The notes under the pieces: generated by a model
Told to the model about the DNA's origin: nothing
The model's database searches: none
Seen by the model: the letters and a program-made list of their open reading frames with translations, nothing else
Translations under genes and position numbers: made by a program
In this document: positions 51,415-60,909 of the stretch, in pieces
Position numbering within the stretch: position 1 is the first letter of the stretch
Layout: every line of letters begins with the position of its first letter
Assembly: GCA_902168185.1 (NCBI GenBank)
Contig: CABHOV010000039.1
Span: forward strand, 62,001 to 126,000
Length of the DNA: 64,000 bases
Origin: an uncultured Bacteroides sp.
GTDB lineage: Bacteria > Bacteroidota > Bacteroidia > Cytophagales > Cyclobacteriaceae
Direction: 5' to 3'

Positions 51415-52272
51415 ATGAGAAGAACAATAGCATTAACACTTTCATCTACACGCGATTTATTCAGTGGTAGCAATGAAGCAGGACTTATGATCTTGGCAAA
51501 GATCATTACCCTGGGGAAAGGTTTACTGTTTAACGTACTCGGCTTTGGTGTACTGGTTGGTATCTGGTATATAGTTAGTCTTATTACGAAGGAAGCATTG
51601 CCTACACCGGTAGCAACGTTCAGCGTTTTTTGGGAGTTGGTTAAGGATCCGTTTTATGACTATGGTCCCAACGATAAAGGAATCGGTTTACAATTGGGAA
51701 GTTCAATCGTACGCGTATTCTCAGGATTTCTTTTAGGCGCGATGATCGCTATACCTATGGGATTGTTAATCGGAGCCAGCAGCTTCTGCAAGAAGATGTT
51801 TTACCCGATTGTGCAAGTATTGAAGCCTGTATCGCCACTCGCGTGGTTCCCAATAGGGTTGGTTGCATTTGAGTCAGCAAGCAAAGCAACGATCTTCATT
51901 ATCTTTATAACGTCTCTTTGGCCAACACTGATCAATACAGCATTTGGTGTTGCTTCTTTACCAAGCGATCATAAGAATGTAGCCAAAGCGTTTGGCTTTT
52001 CACGGTGGAAGTATTTAACGAAAGTTTTGCTTCCCTATAGCTTCCCTCACATCATCACCGGACTTCGCCTGAGTATAGGTGTAGCATGGCTGGTAATCGT
52101 AGCCGGTGAAATGCTTTCCGGTGGAATTGGTATAGGCTTCTTCGTATGGGACAGCTGGAATGCATTGAGTCTTGAAAAAGTAATCTCTGCAATTCTTATC
52201 ATCGGCATTGTAGGCCTCATCCTTGACAAAGGATTCTCCTGGCTGGAGAAGAAGGTAACTTATGAAGCATAG
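51415..52272 (+). CDS. nrtB: Nitrate ABC transporter permease
   Basis: A 285-residue inner-membrane permease with about six TM helices of the NrtB/SsuC/TauC type. The first helix is LLFNVLGFGVLVGIWYIV. The cytoplasmic EAA loop is NVAKAFGFSRWKYLTKVLLPYSFPHIITGLRLS. The closing GEMLSGGIGIGFFVWDSWNAL is typical of nitrate permeases. It pairs with the ATPase encoded 44 bp downstream. Confidence 0.94.
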   Translation: MRRTIALTLSSTRDLFSGSNEAGLMILAKIITLGKGLLFNVLGFGVLVGIWYIVSLITKEALPTPVATFSVFWELVKDPFYDYGPNDKGIGLQLGSSIVRVFSGFLLGAMIAIPMGLLIGASSFCKKMFYPIVQVLKPVSPLAWFPIGLVAFESASKATIFIIFITSLWPTLINTAFGVASLPSDHKNVAKAFGFSRWKYLTKVLLPYSFPHIITGLRLSIGVAWLVIVAGEMLSGGIGIGFFVWDSWNALSLEKVISAILIIGIVGLILDKGFSWLEKKVTYEA

Positions 52273-52316
52273 TGGTATACATATATAGTTAATACGTCAC
52301 AATTCAATATACAAAC

Positions 52317-53126
52317 ATGATTTCCATTCAAAATATAGAGATCGCCTTCAACACTCCGAAAGGAAAATTTGTAGCCGTAAAAGATATAAACCTTGAAATA
52401 AAGAAAGGCGAGATCGTATCCATCATTGGGCACTCGGGCTGTGGTAAATCAACTATACTAAATGCTGTCAGCGGCATGGTATTTCCTACGAAGGGAAAAG
52501 TACTTCTGAACAATAAAGAAGTAAAAGGGCCTGGTCCTGATCGCGGCATCGTGTTTCAGAATTATTCATTGCTTCCATGGCTTAATGTAGAAGAGAATAT
52601 ATACCAGGCAGTAGATGCAGCGCTACCATCCAAGACAAAAACCGATAAACGTGATCTCGTAGAAAAATACCTGCGCATGGTAAACCTCTGGGATCACCGC
52701 GAAAAACATCCCAAGCAAATATCCGGAGGTATGAAACAACGTACAGCGATAGCGCGCGCATTCGCGATCGATCCGGATGTATTGTTGTTGGATGAACCGT
52801 TTGGTGCATTGGATGCGCTGACAAAAGGCTCGCTTCATATCGAGTTGCTGAAGATGTGGAACCTGACGCAGCGCAGTAAAACTATTGTGATGGTAACGCA
52901 CGATATAGAGGAAGCTATATTTCTGTCAGATCGAATCGTAGTGATGAACAATGGGCCGGCAGCGACCATTCGTGAGATTGAAGAAGTTCATTTGCCACGC
53001 CCGCGTAATAAAAAGGAGATTGTAAATCTGGAAGAATATAAAATCATCCGCGAGCGCTTATTGAATTTGTTAATGGACAAAGTAGAGATCGATGAAGAAG
53101 ATTTCTACAAAGAGAAGGCGGCTTAA
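52317..53126 (+). CDS. nrtD: Nitrate ABC transporter ATP-binding protein
   Basis: A 269-residue ATPase. Walker A is GHSGCGKST (about 38-46), the Q-loop is GIVFQNYSLLPW, the signature is QISGGMKQR and Walker B is VLLLDEPFGALDALTK; the switch His is in MVTHDIEEAIFLSD. Lacking the NrtC fusion to a second binding domain, it corresponds to NrtD. It powers nitrate uptake with the NrtA and NrtB proteins encoded upstream. It is followed by the nitrate reductase gene. Confidence 0.95.
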   Translation: MISIQNIEIAFNTPKGKFVAVKDINLEIKKGEIVSIIGHSGCGKSTILNAVSGMVFPTKGKVLLNNKEVKGPGPDRGIVFQNYSLLPWLNVEENIYQAVDAALPSKTKTDKRDLVEKYLRMVNLWDHREKHPKQISGGMKQRTAIARAFAIDPDVLLLDEPFGALDALTKGSLHIELLKMWNLTQRSKTIVMVTHDIEEAIFLSDRIVVMNNGPAATIREIEEVHLPRPRNKKEIVNLEEYKIIRERLLNLLMDKVEIDEEDFYKEKAA

Positions 53127-53197
53127 TGCAAGCGTGTGATGTAGTGAAGTATAGATATAGGTGCATAAGCATATTTCAGTATTAAAAATTTTCAACT

Positions 53198-56100
53198 GTG
53201 ACCAGACGACCTGAAGAAAGTTTTAAGACAACCTGTTCCTATTGTGGTGTAGGATGCGGCATGGTGGTGAAGAAAGACCGTAAAGGTGCCATTACGGTGG
53301 AAGGTGATAAGGACCATCCCGTGAATAAAGGAATGCTTTGTTCGAAAGGGATGAACCTTCACTACGCCATGCAGGATCGGAGTGATCGATTGCTATATCC
53401 CGAGATGAGATATAGCAGGAGTCACCCGTATCAACGTGTCACGTGGGACCAGGCGTTGGAACGAGCCGCGGCTGTATTCAAATCCATCACACAAACCTAT
53501 GGACCAGACTCCGTAGGTTTTTACGTTTCAGGTCAGTGTCTCACAGAAGAGTACTATATCGCGAATAAACTCGTGAAAGGTTTTCTCGGCACAAACAATA
53601 TAGATACAAACTCACGCTTGTGCATGAGCAGTGCTGTTGCCGGTTATGCAAAAACATTAGGTGAAGATTCTGTTCCGGTATCTTACGAAGACATTGAGTT
53701 GGCAGATTGCTTTCTTATAACCGGAGCAAATCCTGCATGGTGTCACCCGATTCTGTTCAGAAGAATAGAAGCACACAAGCAAGCAAATCCCGATGTAAAA
53801 CTCATTGTAGTAGATCCACGAAGAACACAAACCTGCGCCATGGCCGATCTGCATTTGCAAATCACGCCTGGTACAGATATATACCTTTACAATGCCATTG
53901 CCAGGATCTTGATCGAGAATGGTGAAGTCGATTATGATTTCATCAGCAAGCACACCGAAGATTTTGAAAAATATCGTGATGCTGTATTTCAATATACCGT
54001 AGAGGAAGCAGCGTTGAACTGCGATGTACCGGTTAATGATATACGGTTAGCAGCGTCCTATATAGCAACGTCAAAAGGTTTTCTTACGTTGTGGGCGATG
54101 GGGTTGAATCAAAGTGTGATTGGTGTTAACAAGAATATAGCGTTGATCAGTTTAAACCTGATCACAGGACATATCGGTAAGCCAGGCTCTGGTCCATTCT
54201 CTTTAACCGGACAGCCGAATGCGATGGGTGGAAGAGAAGTAGGTGGATTGGCCACGATGCTTGCCGCACATCGCTCGTATGCAAATCCTGCGCATCGTAA
54301 AGAAGTTGCAGAATTTTGGGGCGTTCCTTCTCTCTCAGAAAAACCAGGGCTCACGGCTACACAGATGATCGATGCACTGGAGCGTGGTGAACTGAAAGCC
54401 ATCTGGATCATCTGTACAAATCCATTGGTAAGTTTGCCTGACGTCAGGCGTGTAGAGGCTGCGTTGAAGAAGGCACGCTTCGTTGTGGTGCAGGATATAT
54501 CCCGGAAATCAGATACCCTGGAATTTGCAGATCTTATACTTCCTGCAGCGGGACATTTTGAGAAAGAGGGCACGATGACAAATTCCGAGAGAAGGATCAG
54601 TTATCTGAATAAAGTAATGGATGCTCCCGGAGAAGCGCTTCCCGATGTTGAAATTCTTTGTCGCTTTGCCAACCAGATGGGCTTTGATGGCTTTAAGTAT
54701 ATATCTACAGGAGATATATTTGAAGAGCATGCTCGACTGACAAAAAATACGAATCTTGATATTAGTGGACTCACCTATCAATACCTGAAAGAAGAGGGGA
54801 CAGTCCAATGGCCAGTGCCACAACGTGGTCATAAAGGTACACCGAGACTTTTTAGTGATCACCAGTTCTTCACGCCATCCCGCAAGGCAAAGTTTCATGC
54901 GCTTGATAATCCGCAGAATTTGTCGGAGCCGGTAACGAGCGATCTTCCGTTGATTCTTACAACGGGACGGATACGCGACCAATGGCATACCATGACCAAG
55001 ACGGGTAAAGTAAATAAACTCAAGCAACATATAGACCGACCGTTTATAGAAATACATCCGCATGATGCCTTGCTGCGCAACATCAATGATGGAGATATAG
55101 TAGAGGTCGATAATTTTCGCGGCTCTGTTCGTGTAAGTGCAAAAGTTACAGACGATATCAAGAAGGGCGTTGTATTTCTTCCGATGCACTGGGGAAAGAT
55201 ATTGCAGAATGACCTCGCGCGTGCTAATAATCTCACGAGTGATCTGGTAGATCCTACTTCGAAGGAACCTGATTTTAAATTTGCAGCTGTAGAAGTACGG
55301 AAGTATGAAAAGGCGGTAGAGAAAATAATTGTAGTGGGAGCGGGAGCTGCTGCCTATAGATTTTTACAAAGTTACCGCGCCTTGAATCAGCGTGATGAAC
55401 TGCATGTATTCTCGAAAGAGAAAGATCCATTTTACAACCGCGTGTTGTTACCCGAATATGTAAATGAAACACTATCGTGGGAGCGCCTGCAGAAATTTAA
55501 AGCTGGTGAATTTGAAGAGTTGAATGTAACACTTCATCGCGAGAATGAAATTGTGATGATCAACCGCACACAACAATTTGTGGTAGATATACATGGCAAG
55601 AAGCATACGTATGATAAACTTATACTGGCTACCGGCAGTCGCGCTTTTGTGCCGAAGGAAGCACCAGTCCATTTGCCGGGTGTATTTACCATGCGCATGC
55701 GAAAGGATGCCGATGAACTTAAAAAATTCCTGAAGCCACAAGGACATGTATTGATCATCGGTGGTGGATTGCTGGGACTTGAACTTGCCGCTTCGCTTCG
55801 CGAAATGGATGTAAATATATCGATCATCCAGTTAAGTGGACGATTGATGGAGCGTCAGCTGGATAACCTTTCAGGACAACTGTTACTGGAGTTTGTGGAG
55901 GAGATGGACATTCGCGTATACCTCAATGACCAGGTGGAAGGTGTAGGACAATCGAACGATGCAACGGGAAGGCTGGATGCCGTGCTGAAAAGCGGAAAAA
56001 CACTGAAGGTAGATGCTGTAGTATATGCAGTAGGTACGCGGCCGAATATAGAGTTTGCAACGGAGGCGGGTGTTGAAAGTGCGCGCGGTATAGTTGTAAA

Positions 56101-56728
56101 CGACTATATGCAAAGTAACGATCCCGCTATATTTGCGATGGGTGAAATTGCAGAACATCGCGGTAAGCTGCTTGGCATTACTTCCGCAGCGGAGCAGCAG
56201 GCAGATGTGCTCGCACGATATCTCAACGGAGATGTGCAAAGTACATATGAAGGTTCTGTGCCTATGAATATATTAAAATTCTCGAACCTCGATCTTTGTT
56301 CTATTGGCATTGCTGAAGCACCTGTGAACAGCGAAGGGTATGATGAAATTTTATTTATAGACAAGTCGATGCGATACTATAAGAAATGTATCGTGAAGGA
56401 TGATAAATTGGTTGGCGCTGTATTGGTAGGAGACAAATCTGAGTTTGCTGATTTCAAAACGTTAATTGAAAGCCAGATCGAACTATCAGAACGAAGACTG
56501 CAATTACTACGCTCTGGTAAAAAGACCGAACCAATGCTTGGTAAATTAGTATGTTCGTGTAACCAGGTAGGAGAGGGCAACCTTCGAAAGTTAATAGAAG
56601 GAGGATGCCGTTCGTTACCCGTACTTTGCCAAACTTCAGGAGCCGGCATGGGCTGTGGTAGCTGCAAACCGGAGATACAACGCTTACTGAAAGAGGAAGT
56701 CGCTGAAAGCCTAAAGCTTAAGGCTTAA
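53198..56728 (+). CDS. nasA: Assimilatory nitrate reductase fused to a NirB-like FAD/BFD module
   Basis: An 1176-residue fusion starting with GTG. The first 700 residues are a Mo-bisMGD nitrate reductase: a [4Fe-4S] site Cys13, Cys16, Cys20 and Cys48 (CSYCGVGCG...MLCSKG), NTNSRLCMSSAVAGY with the Mo-ligand Cys, GANPAWCHPI, and a C-terminal cofactor domain (LILTTGRIRDQWHTMTKTGK). From about residue 709 an FAD/NAD(P)H oxidoreductase follows (KIIVVGAGAAAYRF, LILATGSRAFVPKE, HVLIIGGGLLGLELA). A BFD-like [2Fe-2S] domain has Cys1119, Cys1121, Cys1153 and Cys1156. It takes electrons from NAD(P)H and reduces nitrate to nitrite. It resembles NasC plus NasB in one chain. Confidence 0.95.
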   Translation: MTRRPEESFKTTCSYCGVGCGMVVKKDRKGAITVEGDKDHPVNKGMLCSKGMNLHYAMQDRSDRLLYPEMRYSRSHPYQRVTWDQALERAAAVFKSITQTYGPDSVGFYVSGQCLTEEYYIANKLVKGFLGTNNIDTNSRLCMSSAVAGYAKTLGEDSVPVSYEDIELADCFLITGANPAWCHPILFRRIEAHKQANPDVKLIVVDPRRTQTCAMADLHLQITPGTDIYLYNAIARILIENGEVDYDFISKHTEDFEKYRDAVFQYTVEEAALNCDVPVNDIRLAASYIATSKGFLTLWAMGLNQSVIGVNKNIALISLNLITGHIGKPGSGPFSLTGQPNAMGGREVGGLATMLAAHRSYANPAHRKEVAEFWGVPSLSEKPGLTATQMIDALERGELKAIWIICTNPLVSLPDVRRVEAALKKARFVVVQDISRKSDTLEFADLILPAAGHFEKEGTMTNSERRISYLNKVMDAPGEALPDVEILCRFANQMGFDGFKYISTGDIFEEHARLTKNTNLDISGLTYQYLKEEGTVQWPVPQRGHKGTPRLFSDHQFFTPSRKAKFHALDNPQNLSEPVTSDLPLILTTGRIRDQWHTMTKTGKVNKLKQHIDRPFIEIHPHDALLRNINDGDIVEVDNFRGSVRVSAKVTDDIKKGVVFLPMHWGKILQNDLARANNLTSDLVDPTSKEPDFKFAAVEVRKYEKAVEKIIVVGAGAAAYRFLQSYRALNQRDELHVFSKEKDPFYNRVLLPEYVNETLSWERLQKFKAGEFEELNVTLHRENEIVMINRTQQFVVDIHGKKHTYDKLILATGSRAFVPKEAPVHLPGVFTMRMRKDADELKKFLKPQGHVLIIGGGLLGLELAASLREMDVNISIIQLSGRLMERQLDNLSGQLLLEFVEEMDIRVYLNDQVEGVGQSNDATGRLDAVLKSGKTLKVDAVVYAVGTRPNIEFATEAGVESARGIVVNDYMQSNDPAIFAMGEIAEHRGKLLGITSAAEQQADVLARYLNGDVQSTYEGSVPMNILKFSNLDLCSIGIAEAPVNSEGYDEILFIDKSMRYYKKCIVKDDKLVGAVLVGDKSEFADFKTLIESQIELSERRLQLLRSGKKTEPMLGKLVCSCNQVGEGNLRKLIEGGCRSLPVLCQTSGAGMGCGSCKPEIQRLLKEEVAESLKLKA

Positions 56729-56895
56729 AGTGATCGGCCTGACATTAACGTGTAGTTGAAGACTTGTATCAACTTATCGTTTAAAGCAGGCAGCAGTAAA
56801 TTAAAATATACTTAGTAAATTTATACTCATTACAAGAAGGAGTCAGCAGAATAATCAGCCACACGCTTTCTGCTTAAACTTTGAGCTTTCGAATC

Positions 56896-58347
56896 ATGGA
56901 AACAAAGAAGAGTGACTTAATACGTGCGTTTGTAAAAGGAGGTATATTGTCGCCTGCGGATTTGTTGAAGATCATGGAGATCTCGCAGAGTCTTGATAAC
57001 AAGTTTGTACTCTTTGGTTCGCGCCAGGACATCATGTTTCCTTCCAATGGCGCTGACGAAAAAAAAATCGATTATGCCTTTCGTGATATACATATCGATT
57101 ACGAACTGGGTAGTGACCAATCTATATACCAGAATATTGTAAGTTCCTATATAGCGGTTAACGTTGTGGAGACCACGAACTGGGTAAAGGAAGATACATA
57201 CCATTTTGTAATCGATAACTTTGACTATAAGCCGAAGATCAAGATCAATATCGTTGATCCGGTACAAAGTATAGTTCCGTTGTTTACAGGTGAATTGAAT
57301 TTCATTGCTTCCCGTGAGGATAATTACTGGTATCTATATATTCGTGATCCCCGTAAGGGAAATATAGTAGAGTGCTGGCCCAAGTTAATCTTCAGTCATG
57401 ATATAGCGAAGGTTTCCAAAGCACTGGAGGAGTTGATTTTAAATTTTCAACCTTTCGGGATGGATGAACTCTTTGTGATTCTGCAGGGTAAGATGCGGAT
57501 TAACTATCGCGCGATCTCCGAGAAGCTGAAATATCCTGATAGCACGTTTCCGTACTACGAAGGATTGAATGCGATGTTGAATAATCAATACTGGCTTGGA
57601 CTATACTGGCGTAACAATCAATACGACATCGACTTTATGAGTGCTGCCAGCAAGTTGTGCCAGGAGACGAATGTCGGAAAGATCAATATCATTCCTTGGA
57701 AGGCTTTTATCATTAAGGGTATAAAAGCATCCGATCGTATCCGTTGGGAAAAGCTGATGGGTAAATTTGGTATCAATGGTCGTCACTCATCGCTGGAGTT
57801 AAACTGGCATTTGCCGGTGATCGATGCTGAAGCCCTGGAATTAAAACGCTTCCTGGTTCGTGAGCTTGATCAGCAGGACATCAGCACGCATGGTCTTACA
57901 TTTACCATCAAGACGAAGCATGACAGCTTTTTGTTCACCTCTATTGTTATTGAACGTAATACATCGCTTGAAAACACAGAGCGTTATAATATACTATATG
58001 CGAAGGATTTCAATCCCAACAAGATTGCTTACCTCACGTATGCACGCGATGTAAAAAAGGAAATCATACCGGCACTGCTTATCGAGTTAAGTAAGATGTA
58101 CTATCGCCAGCTTAATCCGGAAAGAGAAAAACAAACGGAAAAGAACAAGGAAGAGAAGTCTGGTATAGTTGTGTCAAGCTATCAATGCAGCAACTGCCTT
58201 TCTATTTACGACCAACGCTATGGCGATGCTACCGTAAACATTCCGCCCGGAGTTCCCTTTGACGAACTCCCAGAAACATACCGATGCCACGTATGTAATT
58301 CACCAAAGATGTATTTCACGGCGATGACTATATCTGCGAAGGTGTAA
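56896..58347 (+). CDS. Rubredoxin-domain protein with degenerate siroheme-reductase-like N-terminus
   Basis: A 483-residue cytoplasmic protein starting at the ATG at 56896 (METKKSDLIRAF); a TTG 15 bp earlier is in frame. The C-terminus is a rubredoxin with iron ligands Cys431, Cys434, Cys464 and Cys467 (QCSNCLSIYDQ...YRCHVCNSPK). The N-terminal 400 residues look like two nitrite/sulfite-reductase-type half domains: GILSPADLLKIMEISQSLDNKFVLFGSRQDIMF, then INIIPWKAFIIKGI. They lack the C-x5-C...C-x3-C cysteines for siroheme/[4Fe-4S], so they cannot be a reductase of the normal kind. Lying after the nitrate reductase gene, it probably serves as an electron carrier or assembly factor. Confidence 0.8.
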   Translation: METKKSDLIRAFVKGGILSPADLLKIMEISQSLDNKFVLFGSRQDIMFPSNGADEKKIDYAFRDIHIDYELGSDQSIYQNIVSSYIAVNVVETTNWVKEDTYHFVIDNFDYKPKIKINIVDPVQSIVPLFTGELNFIASREDNYWYLYIRDPRKGNIVECWPKLIFSHDIAKVSKALEELILNFQPFGMDELFVILQGKMRINYRAISEKLKYPDSTFPYYEGLNAMLNNQYWLGLYWRNNQYDIDFMSAASKLCQETNVGKINIIPWKAFIIKGIKASDRIRWEKLMGKFGINGRHSSLELNWHLPVIDAEALELKRFLVRELDQQDISTHGLTFTIKTKHDSFLFTSIVIERNTSLENTERYNILYAKDFNPNKIAYLTYARDVKKEIIPALLIELSKMYYRQLNPEREKQTEKNKEEKSGIVVSSYQCSNCLSIYDQRYGDATVNIPPGVPFDELPETYRCHVCNSPKMYFTAMTISAKV

Positions 58348-58399
58348 AGGGTAGTCGTTAGTATTTAATAGTTTTAATAATGAGATGTGAAAGCTTAAA

Positions 58400-60172
58400 T
58401 TAAGCCGATCGCATTAACTCCTCCCTATATTTGGTAAGTATACTTGATTTGGAAACAAAGCCGAGATACTTGTTATTTTCAACGACTGGTAAATTCCACT
58501 GGTTCGTTTCGTCAAACTTTTTTAGAATGTTGTGCAGATTTTCGTTGGCGTGTATAACAGCTTGAGGTGTTGTCATCAGATCCTGTACAAAGACTTTATC
58601 GTATTGATCGTGTTTGAAGATGATGTTACGAACGTTATCGAGAAAGACGAGTCCTTTTAATTCTTCATTGCTCAACACCGGGAAGATATTACGTTTTGAA
58701 TTCGAAATTACTTTCACCAATTCTTGTAACGTAGCTTCTGGATGGATCGTAGAGAAATTAGTTTCAATAAGCTCAGTAAGGTCCAGACGGTTTAGTAAAG
58801 TTTTATCGCGATCTTCTACGGGTGACTTTAGTTTTTCAGAAAGCTTTTTTGCTTCCATGGAAAGTGGCTCAAAATAATTTACAACGGTGAGGCTGATGGC
58901 CGATACGAGCATAAGGGGAATCATCAACTCATAGCCACCTGTAATTTCTGCTATAAGAAATATAGCGGTAAGGGGAGCGTAGAAAACACCGCTCAGCATT
59001 CCGGCCATAGCTACCAATGTAAAATTGGTTTCCGGTATATAGGATAGTCCCAGCATGTTGATGATACGTGCAAATACGAATCCCAAGTAAGCACCCATAA
59101 AAAGCGAAGGCCCGAAGCTTCCGCCATTACCACCGCTGCCTATGGTTAGCGCAGCAGCAACGCATTTTAAAAAGGCCAGGCATCCCAGGAAGATCAGCAA
59201 TGTATAGTCGGATGAAATAAATCGCTGGATCAAACTATTTTGTGCGAGCTCAGCAGGGTGAAGGTCAGAGAGCGTCTTGATGGTTTCGTATCCTTCACCA
59301 AACAAGGGCGGAAATATGAGTAACAATACCGACAGCATCAGACCACCCGAAATCACACGTACCCAGATATTGCGGATTGATTTTATTTTCGCATCAATCC
59401 ACTCAAAGGTGCGTGTATAATATAGCGCCATGAATCCGGTTAATATACCCAGCGCTATATAAAACGGAACGTTGTGATAATTAAATGGCTGTTGCAAGGC
59501 GAATGAAAGAATAACACCTTCTGATAAAATGATCTTGGACAATAACGCACCGGATGCAGCAGCGATGATCAGCGGTATAAATGCGGACGCACTGACATCC
59601 GTCAACAATACTTCTACAGCGAAGAGTACACCGGCAATTGGAGAGTTGAACGCTGCGGAGATTCCTGCCGCAGCACCACACGCAAGTAAAATAGTTTTTT
59701 CTTTATAGGACAATCCATATACTCTGCCATAGTTGGAGCCAATGGCGGCCCCCGTTGATACCATGGGTGATTCAAGTCCGGTTGATCCGCCAAAGCCAAC
59801 CGTAAGCGCGCTGGTGATCAGGTTGGTATACATTTGACTGGAAGGAAGTACACTTGATTTCTTCGTTATAGCATATACAATTTCAGCGCTTCCTTTTTTG
59901 AAGTTACCGTGCAGGAACCGGTGAATATAAAATACAGTAAGTCCTATACCGATAATTGGAAACAGGGTGAACAAAAAGAACTCTTCATAATTATGCGAGT
60001 AGTACGTGACGAGTGTCTCAATGCTGTGTACAAAATATTTTAGAAAGATAGCGGCAAGTCCGGAAGTGAGCCCGACAATAATACTCGAGAGAATGAAGAA
60101 ATGGCGTGGAGATAATTTATCGTGAACGTAAAGTATAAGGCGTTTAATAATGTTATGAATTCTTTTTACCAT
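58400..60172 (-). CDS. ClC-family chloride channel/antiporter with CBS pair
   Basis: A 590-residue ClC protein plus a C-terminal CBS pair (FSTIHPEATLQELVKVISNSKRNIFPVL...DLMTTPQAVIHANENLHNILKKFDETNQWNLPVV). The G-x-E-x-P motif GSTGLESPMVSTGA carries the gating Glu134, and GSFGPSLFMGA is the later selectivity loop, so it may be a Cl-/H+ antiporter. I chose the ATG at 60172 (MVKRIHNIIKR); a TTG at 60220, 4 bp after the upstream stop, gives 16 extra residues and is a real alternative. Likely co-transcribed with the HD-domain gene upstream. Confidence 0.92.
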   Translation of the reverse strand: MVKRIHNIIKRLILYVHDKLSPRHFFILSSIIVGLTSGLAAIFLKYFVHSIETLVTYYSHNYEEFFLFTLFPIIGIGLTVFYIHRFLHGNFKKGSAEIVYAITKKSSVLPSSQMYTNLITSALTVGFGGSTGLESPMVSTGAAIGSNYGRVYGLSYKEKTILLACGAAAGISAAFNSPIAGVLFAVEVLLTDVSASAFIPLIIAAASGALLSKIILSEGVILSFALQQPFNYHNVPFYIALGILTGFMALYYTRTFEWIDAKIKSIRNIWVRVISGGLMLSVLLLIFPPLFGEGYETIKTLSDLHPAELAQNSLIQRFISSDYTLLIFLGCLAFLKCVAAALTIGSGGNGGSFGPSLFMGAYLGFVFARIINMLGLSYIPETNFTLVAMAGMLSGVFYAPLTAIFLIAEITGGYELMIPLMLVSAISLTVVNYFEPLSMEAKKLSEKLKSPVEDRDKTLLNRLDLTELIETNFSTIHPEATLQELVKVISNSKRNIFPVLSNEELKGLVFLDNVRNIIFKHDQYDKVFVQDLMTTPQAVIHANENLHNILKKFDETNQWNLPVVENNKYLGFVSKSSILTKYREELMRSA

Positions 60173-60224
60173 CTCTTCTCTCTGTAAGCCTACAAGATAG
60201 GAAATGATCCAGGGAAGCAAAATG

Positions 60225-60785
60225 CTATTTTGATAATACCGTTATCGCTTTCTTTTTGAGTTCGTCCAGGTCGATAACAGGCATGTGCATTTCTTTTGCC
60301 ATCTCATCCCAATGGCGCATACGGATGCTGGTTTGAAAAAGAGGATCCTTCTCGAACGCATCAGCTTCTTCTGCTTGCATAACTCCGCCCTGGTACTCCA
60401 ATGTCTTTTTGCTGGCTTCGCTCAATTGTTCATAGTAATCAGGGTACTTGAACGTAAGGTATCGCTTGGCTTGCACGTGATTCTCTACAAGCTTTGCAAT
60501 ACGCTCCGGAAATCCTTTTTCACGCAAGTAATCACCGCCAATCTTCTCATGGCTTTTAACACCATATCCTCCCATGTTATTTTCTTCACGCACCATAACA
60601 CAGATATGTCCGATGTCATGAAAGAATGCAGCGAGTATAACTTCATCATCGTACCCTTCTTCGATAGCAAGTTGTGCTGCTTGCGACATATGCTCAAGTT
60701 GAGATACAGGTTCGCCAATGTAATCGGCATTACCATATTTTTCATAGAGACCGAATACTTCATCAAGGGTAGCCGCGGTGTTCAT
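60225..60785 (-). CDS. PhnZ-like HD-domain phosphonate oxygenase
   Basis: A 186-residue HD-fold protein matching the phosphonate-degradation-associated group. Metal ligands are His32 (SQLEHM), His56 and Asp57 (FFHDIGH), His79 (KSHEKIG), His103 (VENHVQAKR) and the C-terminal Asp in MRHWDEMAKE. Tyr22 and Glu25 (DYIGE) keep the spacing of the substrate-gate pair Tyr24/Glu27 of PhnZ (from memory). PhnZ is a di-iron oxygenase cleaving the C-P bond of 2-amino-1-hydroxyethylphosphonate. The hydroxylase PhnY is not in this window. Divergent to a phosphonatase-like HAD gene, which supports a phosphonate role. Confidence 0.85.
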   Translation of the reverse strand: MNTAATLDEVFGLYEKYGNADYIGEPVSQLEHMSQAAQLAIEEGYDDEVILAAFFHDIGHICVMVREENNMGGYGVKSHEKIGGDYLREKGFPERIAKLVENHVQAKRYLTFKYPDYYEQLSEASKKTLEYQGGVMQAEEADAFEKDPLFQTSIRMRHWDEMAKEMHMPVIDLDELKKKAITVLSK

Positions 60786-60909
60786 AGCACTGTATTTTTA
60801 TTTCGAAGATAATAAGAACTGTATTATCCACGCATTAAGTTTAAGCGTTTCATGTAAATAGTATAACACAAGATCAGCCGGAACTATATCTTGCACTAAA
60901 AATAAAAGT

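Noticed and set aside
54509-55189. 226-codon open frame on the minus strand inside the nitrate reductase
   Set aside because: It is opposite a fully conserved molybdenum-reductase frame and has no signal, motif or start context.
60285-60812. 175-codon plus-strand frame opposite the PhnZ-like gene
   Set aside because: Hydrophobic, Phe/His-rich translation typical of the complement of an acidic helical protein; the minus-strand frame has all metal ligands.
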